This document shows positions 35,000-42,277 of a stretch of 64,000 nucleotides of DNA, one piece after another. A program made the translations under genes and the position numbers. Source of the DNA: Vibrio sp. VB16 (GTDB taxonomy: Bacteria; Pseudomonadota; Gammaproteobacteria; Enterobacterales; Vibrionaceae). Under the pieces are notes generated by a model. It saw only the letters and a list, made by a program, of their open reading frames with translations. It was not told where the DNA came from and searched no databases. Numbering within the stretch: the stretch's first letter is position 1; each line of letters begins with the position of its first letter. The stretch is from NCBI RefSeq assembly GCF_015594925.2, contig NZ_CP087590.1:1922001-1986000 (forward strand), given 5' to 3'.

Positions 35000-36270
35000 T
35001 AAAATTTTCCTTTAAGATTTAATAGAATCATATGCTTATCTGATAAATTTGCATACAACGAACGGCTTTTCCCGGTTAATAATCTGGCGGCCAACTCTAC
35101 ATCAAAAGCCGCAGACCCTGAATCATAGGCATGATAATTTATCCATTGCGTCGCAATTAAGCCACCATCTTCAGGTGAATAGAGCAGATCAAAGGTTGGC
35201 TCAATATTGTCGAGCCACAAACTATTACGACTCCAATCCCAATGGCTCCAGCCACTTGAATCTAACGCCCAATGAAACATGACGTTATGCTTCATTAAAT
35301 TCGGTAGGTTCAATCCACTTGCATAGGATCGAGCAATAGACTGGGTTGACGTGTCTTGATCTAGCGCTTCTACCCTTTCGAATGCCTGAGACCACTCGTC
35401 TTTTCCCCAACTTCTGTCATCATACCAATATTCTAGTATTATATTGTGGCCTTGGCTGCTCGCCCAGTTGAGCCCCATCAACACTTGAAAGCTGTCGTCA
35501 GAATGAGTCAACGCTACCGGAGACAGTTGCTCACCCTGTTCGATACTGAGGTGCTTTCTTTGAAATACAGCAGAACTATGAAATTCCCATGCTTGATCTA
35601 AAACCGTTACCAATGAGCCTGCTAAAAGCCCTTTTCGAACATCATCATAGTAGGCGATCACCTGCCACTCATTACGGTTTTTCAGAGCATAACGCCTTAC
35701 ACCGATCCCTTGCTGTTGTGATTGTTCTTCTATTGGGTATCCTTGTTGCTGAGTCCAAGACGAGTCGGTATACACAACACTCCATTCTCCTTGCGCATCA
35801 AAATAGGAGACGAGCGCCGTACCTGCGCCCTCCTCTACTTGAATCCCAATGGGGTTACGTCGATAGGGCTTAAAGATATCTAACGGACGAAAGCCATAGC
35901 CGACTCCCCAATCAAGTCTCAGTTTACCTAGGGTCACATCCACAGGGATAAAACTGTTGTCTAACTCACCCTGCCAAAAGAGCTCCTGAATGATAAGTTC
36001 TCCATCAAAAGATTGGCTATCATCACTGCTCCACATTCTCTGACCATTCGCAGCAAAAAGGCCGGTCCAGCGGTCCCAATCGATCTGAACGTCGATCAAA
36101 CCATCAACACGTTGACTCTGCGCCTCTTTAGGTTCACCAAACAACAACGAGTCTTGGTACTTAGTCGTTGTTGTACTGAGTATCCAATCCCACTGAAACG
36201 TAGGTTCCTCTGCTCGCAATAGATGCGAATAAAAGCTAAAAATAGCGGCAATAACAAGGCCTTTATTCAT
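34999..36270 (-). CDS. Putative outer-membrane beta-barrel protein
   Basis: 423 residues. Signal peptide about 1-20 (ending LRA), then alternating amphipathic strands with aromatic belts, for example LIDVQIDWDRWTGLFAANG and NIILEYWYDDRSW, and a C-terminal strand ending in Phe (LNLKGKF), the barrel-assembly signal. LGKLRLDWGVGYGFRPLDIF recalls the family of barrels that accompany LolA-like and ABC or RND transporters. It begins one base after the LolA-like gene ends, in the ABC unit. I infer an outer-membrane receiver or exit for the transported molecule. Confidence 0.8.
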   Translation of the reverse strand: MNKGLVIAAIFSFYSHLLRAEEPTFQWDWILSTTTTKYQDSLLFGEPKEAQSQRVDGLIDVQIDWDRWTGLFAANGQRMWSSDDSQSFDGELIIQELFWQGELDNSFIPVDVTLGKLRLDWGVGYGFRPLDIFKPYRRNPIGIQVEEGAGTALVSYFDAQGEWSVVYTDSSWTQQQGYPIEEQSQQQGIGVRRYALKNRNEWQVIAYYDDVRKGLLAGSLVTVLDQAWEFHSSAVFQRKHLSIEQGEQLSPVALTHSDDSFQVLMGLNWASSQGHNIILEYWYDDRSWGKDEWSQAFERVEALDQDTSTQSIARSYASGLNLPNLMKHNVMFHWALDSSGWSHWDWSRNSLWLDNIEPTFDLLYSPEDGGLIATQWINYHAYDSGSAAFDVELAARLLTGKSRSLYANLSDKHMILLNLKGKF

Positions 36271-36271
36271 A

Positions 36272-37048
36272 CTATAAATCCAGTTTTGAGTTACGGGTCA
36301 AATACGCAGGATTGTAATACTTATCTTCCAAGGTCATCGGCATAATGCTTTGATATTCGATGATGGTTTTTTTAGCTGGTTGAATTTTATCAATCAAGGT
36401 CATCGCCACCACTTGCAACCTGCCTTCTCTTTCGCCTTGAGTAAACAAAGCCTGTTTTGCGAGCTTCCCTGAACGCAGATAGAGATCGGCTTTAATAGGA
36501 AAACCGTTGCGCGCATCTAGCCATAGGTCAATATGTTGATAACTCGCCCCTTTTGTCGTCGCTAATAGGTTCAGTTTGTGGGCATCAATGCCTAGATTTT
36601 CTTGGGTGACGACGCTCTCTGTACCAACCATTGTTGCTTGATAGTCATCGCTCCAAGTCAGGGTCGATATATCCCCTATTGATGCCTCCCCCAACAGTTT
36701 CTGCATTGGCGTAATTCGAATAGGACGGCGGCTTTTGGGCATAACTAACCAGTAATTGTCGCCTAACATCAGCATTTTTTGTCCCGCTTCTACAGCCGAT
36801 TTAAATACCACCAAAGATTCACGATTTGGCCTCGTGTAAACATGATACTCTCGCGTTTTATCGATTCGGTCATGTTCGAAAAGGGTCACTTTAGAAACCA
36901 CCTTTGATGAGGAGGAATCTAATCGGTATTCATCGGCTTTTTTAACCATATCAGCAACATCGTTCGCCACACTTTGACCCACGAAAACGCCATTGAGAAC
37001 AAAAAGCAACATGGTCATTTTCAGGTTTTTTTGAAAGTACTTAGACAT
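36272..37048 (-). CDS. LolA-like outer-membrane lipoprotein-sorting protein
   Basis: 258 residues. A signal peptide (about 1-28, ending SVA) precedes a LolA/LolB-type beta-sheet domain of the 'outer membrane lipoprotein-sorting' group (PF17131): VVSKVTLFEHDRIDKTREY, then GDNYWLVMPKSRRPIRITPM and DLWLDARNGFPIKADLY. These proteins carry hydrophobic cargo across the periplasm. It overlaps the permease stop by 8 bp. The set permease, LolA-like carrier and barrel resembles a Lol-type route, but the cargo is unknown and need not be lipoprotein. Confidence 0.9.
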   Translation of the reverse strand: MSKYFQKNLKMTMLLFVLNGVFVGQSVANDVADMVKKADEYRLDSSSSKVVSKVTLFEHDRIDKTREYHVYTRPNRESLVVFKSAVEAGQKMLMLGDNYWLVMPKSRRPIRITPMQKLLGEASIGDISTLTWSDDYQATMVGTESVVTQENLGIDAHKLNLLATTKGASYQHIDLWLDARNGFPIKADLYLRSGKLAKQALFTQGEREGRLQVVAMTLIDKIQPAKKTIIEYQSIMPMTLEDKYYNPAYLTRNSKLDL

Positions 37049-38300
37049 AGATTAGTGCCTCCGTTATTGGTTTCTTCACACCGTTTCGAGCGGACAACCA
37101 CGCGGCTGTGACGCAGATGATAAGAACGCCAAACCCGCTATAGGTAAAGAGTTCAAAAGAGAAGTAGATATTCAAAGGGTACCCTTCCGTACTACCTGGT
37201 GGTGGTGGCATTTGGATATCTGAAAAGGTAAGAAATAAGCTTGTCAGTGCCGTAGTGATACCTCCTAACAGCGAGCCGATAACCGCAAGCATAATAGATT
37301 CTCGAACGAAGCCAGATACAATCTCTCTTGGATAAGTGCCTAACGCAGATAAGGTACCAATTTCGCGAGTTCTTTCTGTTACCGACATCGTCATGGTATT
37401 GAATATCGCAACAAAAACAACCAAGCCCATAACCGCGCCCATGATGCCGAAAATACGGTCATAAAGGTTCTTAACCTTCACGTAGAAAAACGCCCGCTCT
37501 TGCCATGGCGTTACTTCTACAGGTTGATCTAGAACCATGTTACTTAATACGTGTTCTACCCAATCCTTTGCAATTAGGGTCTGCGCGGTTTCGAACAAGA
37601 ACACCGATAACGTGCTCACTTTTTCACTATCTAGTAACTGCTGAGCCGATTGAATATGCAGATAAAGTTGACGTTTATCCAATTCAGGCACCCCAGTGGA
37701 ATAGATGCCATGTACTTTAAAATCAATCGCGTTAAGCGCGCCTTCACTCGTACTTGCCAATAAAGTAACCCAGTCTCCCGTTGTTACCTTCAGGTTCTTT
37801 GCTAAATCGACGGCCAACATGATTTCGGGCTCTGATGCGTCGTATCGACTAGAAAGAATATTAGACAAAGTTTTGCCTTTCCTAACATCTAAAAATGGGC
37901 CTTTCATATCAAATTCCCTATCATTGACACCAGTTCCAACAAAAATAGTCGACTTGTTACCGTTCGAAATCAAGCCAGTGAACTCTATTCTTGGTTGTAT
38001 TCCTCGAACTGAGTCATTCGACAAAAGGTTCTTGATAATATCGTCGCTGTCAGTCAGTCCATTGGCTAAAGGCGCCTCTTCATCCAGTTCAAAAAAATCT
38101 GGTTGGCTGAGAGTGAGGTGTCCGGTATCACGCGCAGTAGACTCCTGCAATGATTGGTATGTATACAGCCCAAAACCACCTGCGGAAGTGAGTGCGAATA
38201 CAGCAATACTAACAATGAGAATCGAGAGTAAACTACGACGGCTATTGCGGGTTAGATTGAGAAACGCAATACGCAACGGCTGTGAAATTAACTGACCCAT
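37041..38300 (-). CDS. ABC transporter permease (FtsX/LolC/MacB type)
   Basis: 419 residues. One N-terminal membrane helix (about 20-42) is followed by a large periplasmic MacB-PCD domain (about 50-270) and three helices in a C-terminal FtsX domain (about 280-410, with MTMSVTERTREIGTLSALGT, the cytosolic coupling motif). This topology belongs to mechanotransmission transporters (MacB, LolCE, FtsX) that move substrates from the outer leaflet or periplasm rather than across the inner membrane. It overlaps the ATPase gene by 13 bp. It fits a LolA-type partner encoded next. Confidence 0.93.
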   Translation of the reverse strand: MGQLISQPLRIAFLNLTRNSRRSLLSILIVSIAVFALTSAGGFGLYTYQSLQESTARDTGHLTLSQPDFFELDEEAPLANGLTDSDDIIKNLLSNDSVRGIQPRIEFTGLISNGNKSTIFVGTGVNDREFDMKGPFLDVRKGKTLSNILSSRYDASEPEIMLAVDLAKNLKVTTGDWVTLLASTSEGALNAIDFKVHGIYSTGVPELDKRQLYLHIQSAQQLLDSEKVSTLSVFLFETAQTLIAKDWVEHVLSNMVLDQPVEVTPWQERAFFYVKVKNLYDRIFGIMGAVMGLVVFVAIFNTMTMSVTERTREIGTLSALGTYPREIVSGFVRESIMLAVIGSLLGGITTALTSLFLTFSDIQMPPPPGSTEGYPLNIYFSFELFTYSGFGVLIICVTAAWLSARNGVKKPITEALIYV

Positions 38301-38971
38301 TTCATTTCCTCTTTAGCAATCATTCCATCTTGTAAGTTAATTATCCTGTCGCAGTGACGAGCCATTCGCTCGTCATGCGTGGCAACAATAAAGGTGGTTC
38401 CCATTTCGTGACCCAATGATTTCATTTGATCGATAACAACAGACGCGGTGTGGCTGTCTAAACTGGCTGTCGGTTCATCTGCAATCACCATTTCTGGTTG
38501 ATGAACAAGTGCGCGTGCAATCGCAACCCGTTGTTGCTGCCCTCCGGACAGGTTGTCTGGTCGATGATGTGAGAACGCACCTAACCCGACTTTATCTAAT
38601 ATTGCTTCCGCTTTTCTCTTTTGTTCTCGTAGCGAATAGCCATTCAACATCAACGGATAAGCGACGTTTTCCCACGCACTCATTACAGGAACTAGGTTGA
38701 ACTTTTGAAAAACGAATCCCAACCGAGAACGCCTTATTTTTGCCGCGTGGAGTGGGTGTTTGGGATAAGCGATTCCATCAAGCTCAATCGATCCGGAATA
38801 GTCCACATCCAATAAACCTAAGATATTAAGTAGGGTACTTTTTCCAGAGCCAGATGGTCCACACAGTGCCAGCATCTCGCCTTTAGAAATCGCACCACTG
38901 ACCTTATCTAGAGCAACCACTTTCTGGTGACCAAGCGCATACTGCTTGCTAATCTGATTAAAGTTCAACAT
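38288..38971 (-). CDS. ABC transporter ATP-binding protein (LolD/MacB type)
   Basis: A 227-residue nucleotide-binding subunit with Walker A GPSGSGKST, Q-loop VFQKFNLVPVMSAWENV, signature LSGGQQQR, Walker B MVIADEPTASLD and H-loop VATHDERMA. The sequence around the Q loop places it in the LolD/MacB subfamily. It pairs with the overlapping FtsX-type permease downstream. It starts 10 bp after the exported helical protein gene ends. The identity of the class is firm; substrate is unknown. Confidence 0.96.
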   Translation of the reverse strand: MLNFNQISKQYALGHQKVVALDKVSGAISKGEMLALCGPSGSGKSTLLNILGLLDVDYSGSIELDGIAYPKHPLHAAKIRRSRLGFVFQKFNLVPVMSAWENVAYPLMLNGYSLREQKRKAEAILDKVGLGAFSHHRPDNLSGGQQQRVAIARALVHQPEMVIADEPTASLDSHTASVVIDQMKSLGHEMGTTFIVATHDERMARHCDRIINLQDGMIAKEEMKWVS

Positions 38972-38981
38972 AACGTACCTC

Positions 38982-39671
38982 CTATCCCACTTGCTTGGCG
39001 TTTGTTAGGCTAACGTTCGTAAGCGAAGTTTTTATTTCCGAAAAAGCAGCTTCTGCTTGTAGGGTCATAGGATTGTTGCTATCCCGTTTATTCATCTCTT
39101 CCAGCCAACGTTCCGCCTGTGAGGTATCTTCCGCTCTGATAGCGGCTTTTACCGCGTAAAAGTAGATCCATGAGGTGGTCGCGAATGGTTGAGAGGTAAA
39201 GCGCTCCTCAGCCAGAAGATCCAAATATAGGTCATAGCCTCGTTCAAAATGATTGAACATATCAGGAAGCGAAGTAAAGGTAGAAGCGGCGATAGCACGG
39301 CTCAGAATTGATTCTGGTAGACCTTGTCGGATCGGTTGTTTCTCGAGGGAAGTTGTATCGTTAGCCAACAGGTCTAGCCCTTTAGTTATAGTGGCTAACC
39401 CCTGTTCGGTGTGTTTCATCTTGTTCCAAGGCATAAATGCATCTCGGCCCATCAGTGTTTGCGTACTACCTAGATAAACCAAACTAAGTGCGTCCGCGCC
39501 ATTACGCTCTAAGTCACTTTGCAGTTGCTCGTATACAACCTCGACTTTAGCTTCATCCCCTTGAGCCGCCTGATTATATTGAGCAATGAGCTCTTCACTC
39601 GGTATGGCAAAAACCTGACTACTAAACAAAAGCCCAACAACGATTGAGTTTGTTGCGATCATCGATTTCAT
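38982..39671 (-). CDS. Exported helical-repeat protein of the ABC unit
   Basis: 229 residues with a signal peptide (about 1-22, ending VFA) and a mature part predicted almost wholly helical, with TPR-like character (LSLVYLGSTQTLMGRDAF and IYFYAVKAAIRAEDTSQAERWLEEMNKR). It has no cysteine pair and no lipobox. It is the first gene of the seven-gene ABC/LytTR unit and lies 10 bp from the ATPase. I do not recognise a named family; it may be a periplasmic accessory or substrate-binding helper. Confidence 0.8.
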   Translation of the reverse strand: MKSMIATNSIVVGLLFSSQVFAIPSEELIAQYNQAAQGDEAKVEVVYEQLQSDLERNGADALSLVYLGSTQTLMGRDAFMPWNKMKHTEQGLATITKGLDLLANDTTSLEKQPIRQGLPESILSRAIAASTFTSLPDMFNHFERGYDLYLDLLAEERFTSQPFATTSWIYFYAVKAAIRAEDTSQAERWLEEMNKRDSNNPMTLQAEAAFSEIKTSLTNVSLTNAKQVG

Positions 39672-39690
39672 GTGTTTGTCCCTTCCATAT

Positions 39691-39714
39691 GGTTAATATT
39701 GAAAGGTTAACCTT
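39691..39714. promoter_or_regulatory. Repeat and palindrome upstream of the ABC/LytTR unit
   Basis: Twenty to forty bases before the first gene of the unit there is a perfect 12-bp palindrome, AAGGTTAACCTT (39703-39714), and a second GGTTAA 14 bases away (39691), giving a direct repeat. LytTR proteins usually bind direct repeats of about 9 bp, so this is a candidate operator for the regulator encoded at the end of the unit. No binding evidence is available. Confidence 0.4.
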
Positions 39715-39827
39715 AAGAGTGGGAACGTGTTGGTGTTTGCGATAAATGGGCGATATACGGAGGGAATGGTAAATAGTCGGTGCAAACAGCAGAAAATAAG
39801 ATACAGCATAGATAGCCGCATAATGCG

Positions 39828-40913
39828 TTACTTACTTTGATAGCGAGCAACAAGAGCCTTTTTTTCTTTGTAACTCTGAATCAATTCATCCTTAGACTTA
39901 TCGCTGTTTTGATAGAAAAACCCACCCTGTAGCAACAGATCATCATAGTCCTCTTCAAGGCTGTGTAGGACATATTCAACACGCATGGCCGTTGTCGATG
40001 TGCAGCTTTTTCCATGCAAGTCATCCTCTATATCCAGAACATGTGAACGGAAAGATTCTAATCTAAATAACTTGCCTAGCTCTTCCGTATTTATGAGTGC
40101 TTCACGCCATTTATTCACAATTCGTTCGAAGTGATTAATCACAACGTTATCCGCATTCTGTTCAACTAACCAACGAATCTTACTTTCAAATGCCTTCACA
40201 CCCAACTGTTTTACAATCCTATAATTATCTAGCTGCCTTGACTTGGACACGTTATTGGTTAGTAACCAACCAAAATAGAATCGCGTTTCAAAACGTTCGA
40301 CCATATGAAATATAGGGTCGCTCAATCCGTTACTATTAAACTCAGTACAAGGACTCATTGGGTACATGTACCCGAAATCAAAAAGCGTTAATTTACCCAT
40401 ATTATCCACCAGCATATTGCCGCTGCATAAGTCCCATTCCATAAGGTTGGCTTTTTCACATGCGATCAAGGTGCTAAAAAGCTGCTCGATGAGCGGAGGG
40501 GTTACATCCGTAATTTGTTCACCTTCTATCCAGGGAGACAAAATTATCCCCAACTGATAATTGGCATAAACGGTGTCCACAATACAATCGAACTCGTTCC
40601 CTATTTGCTCATCTTGTTTCAATCGGTAAAAATCTTGTCGCCTTTGTACCTCGTTAAGAAAAGAATACTGACCATCTATATTGCTCACACCCGACTTAGG
40701 GCGTCTCTTTTTAAGGGTATAATCTTTGCCTTGTATACAAAGACGATACACCTCCGCAGTTAGCCCTGACTGAAAGGTTTGAATAACATAGTCTGACGCC
40801 TCATTAGTTGCAGCAAGAATAACCGGGTCCATTGGGCACAGATTAGCGGCACCCACTTCAATGTTCTTACCACTCTTTTCAAAGGCCACTTGATTCTTTT
40901 GTCTATGATTCAT
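39828..40913 (-). CDS. Kinase-fold protein, unknown substrate
   Basis: 361 residues, cytosolic. A eukaryote-like or aminoglycoside-phosphotransferase-like kinase core can be traced: paired lysines 68-69 in YTLKKRRP, Glu88 in FLNEVQRR, a catalytic-loop equivalent with Asp161 and Asn166 in EWDLCSGNML, and DFG at 179-181 in LFDFGYMY. The usual HRD reads EWD. There is no nucleotide Gly-rich loop of ordinary form. It may be a small-molecule or protein kinase. The gene stands alone, minus strand, after the ABC unit; no partner is evident. Confidence 0.7.
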   Translation of the reverse strand: MNHRQKNQVAFEKSGKNIEVGAANLCPMDPVILAATNEASDYVIQTFQSGLTAEVYRLCIQGKDYTLKKRRPKSGVSNIDGQYSFLNEVQRRQDFYRLKQDEQIGNEFDCIVDTVYANYQLGIILSPWIEGEQITDVTPPLIEQLFSTLIACEKANLMEWDLCSGNMLVDNMGKLTLFDFGYMYPMSPCTEFNSNGLSDPIFHMVERFETRFYFGWLLTNNVSKSRQLDNYRIVKQLGVKAFESKIRWLVEQNADNVVINHFERIVNKWREALINTEELGKLFRLESFRSHVLDIEDDLHGKSCTSTTAMRVEYVLHSLEEDYDDLLLQGGFFYQNSDKSKDELIQSYKEKKALVARYQSK

Positions 40914-41087
40914 TCTTTATTCCTATCGAACTGATGATGCTCACGTTGCATATTTGTTGCATCGCCTACTTTTTTCTTTTTAACGTAATTTCTGTGCTTC
41001 ATCCAATATCAATTCGCATATTGACGGTATTCATCACGCTTGGTAGGCGTAAATAATCACGCTTTTATCGTAACAACATTCATTACG

Positions 41088-41951
41088 TCACAGTTCAATG
41101 GCGTACAAACCACCAGAATTAGGTTGAGCTTTGAGCTCTTCCTCTGATAATCCTTGGCGCGAAGAAGTGATATAAAGAGTATTCCGTCCCTTACCTCCAA
41201 TTGCCGTGCACGTAGGATTTTTAGTAGGAACCTCAATTATTCGATCTATCGCACCGCTTGAAGGATGAATACGAATGACCGCATTTCCAGACCACACCGC
41301 ATTCCAAAGATAACCTTCGTCGTCTACCGTGGAACCGTCTGGCAATGAAAAGCGACCCTCTCCTCTATACAGAACGCGTGGTTCAGATAATCGGGTGCAA
41401 TCGGGTGAGTAATTATAGGCAAAGATTGTTTGGGTTGGTGTATCGGTAAAGTACATCGTTTTGCCATCAGGCGAAAAGCAAATGCTGTTGGCGCAAGTGA
41501 CACCTTCAATTAGAGTGTGAACCGTTAGGTCCTTATCAATTTTAATAACTGAGGTCGTGTAAGAATCATCATCTGATTCATTGGCTCCGCCCACAACAAA
41601 GTTGCCTTGACGATCAGACTTACCGTCATTTAATCGACTAAAAGGATTGTCAGGCTCGAAATCAAACTGTTTCTCTACCTTGTTAGCGTCAAGATCCAAT
41701 ATTGCGACATAGGAATCAAAACCGGCAAGAATGGTATTGTCACTTCTTATCATGAATGCACACAAGCGATCGGGCATTCGGTGAGATTTAGCTTGGCGGG
41801 CTGTCGGACAATATGTCCACAGAAAGCGACCTTCTATATCCGTCCAAAGAATCTGTTGTCTATTTTCACACCAAATGACACTCTCACCATGAGCATTTTT
41901 ACAGTCGACGACTAACTTAGCGGTATTCATATCTATCTCAACTCTATTCAA
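41088..41951 (-). CDS. SMP-30/gluconolactonase family lactonase
   Basis: 287 residues of a six-bladed propeller lactonase. Recognisable parts are GESVIWCENRQQILWTDIEG near the N terminus, with the metal-binding Glu, then NSICFSPDGKTMYFTDTPT, and PDGSTVDDEGYLWNAVWSG, with the conserved Asn and Asp that bind the divalent ion. The family hydrolyses sugar lactones such as gluconolactone or arabinonolactone; the mammalian homologue is regucalcin. There is no signal peptide. No sugar dehydrogenase is adjacent, so the substrate is unknown. Confidence 0.92.
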   Translation of the reverse strand: MNRVEIDMNTAKLVVDCKNAHGESVIWCENRQQILWTDIEGRFLWTYCPTARQAKSHRMPDRLCAFMIRSDNTILAGFDSYVAILDLDANKVEKQFDFEPDNPFSRLNDGKSDRQGNFVVGGANESDDDSYTTSVIKIDKDLTVHTLIEGVTCANSICFSPDGKTMYFTDTPTQTIFAYNYSPDCTRLSEPRVLYRGEGRFSLPDGSTVDDEGYLWNAVWSGNAVIRIHPSSGAIDRIIEVPTKNPTCTAIGGKGRNTLYITSSRQGLSEEELKAQPNSGGLYAIEL

Positions 41952-42277
41952 TCTGATTAACCATTCATTTATACCGACTATGCGCTGACGTTTCTAGCCT
42001 ATGTTTATTTTCAAACAATATTCGTTAATAAAGTAATGGGGTTAACATAAATACATTTGATCTCAGTAGACGCTTTTAAAGTCACTGAGATTAAGCGAAG
42101 ATACAGAACCCGCCTGCCTTTACTCATTAGTTTGTACCTACCATAGGTTGGAAAGCCTTGGTACTTAATGAACTATTGGTAATAAATGAGCACTTATTGT
42201 TTGGTGAACAGTTGGTGTTTAGTAAAAACCTGGTGTTTGGTGGAAATAGGCAAAGTGCCTTCAAGGAGACAAAAGCG
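41952..42277. promoter_or_regulatory. Divergent region before the giant caspase-domain gene
   Basis: 326 bp between the lactonase start and the caspase-domain gene start. The lactonase side is AT-rich. The plus-strand side holds a 5' leader with an 18-bp degenerate tandem repeat (42173-42247) and ends in AAGGAGACAAAAGCG before the ATG. A TTG at 42158 opens the same frame and would add 40 codons, but has weaker signals. No separate small gene is evident. Confidence 0.45.
42173..42247 (+). repeat. Degenerate 18-bp tandem repeat in the leader
   Basis: Three adjacent 18-bp units (42194-42211, 42212-42229, 42230-42247) share the core TTGGTGTTTrGT, and a looser 21-bp unit precedes them. They sit in frame with the following gene and would read as hexapeptides of the type LVFSKN/LVFGGN if the TTG start were used. 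Confidence 0.6.

Noticed and set aside
41952..42157. Possible small gene in the lactonase-caspase gap
   Set aside because: No open frame with a ribosome site; the region is AT-rich promoter sequence.
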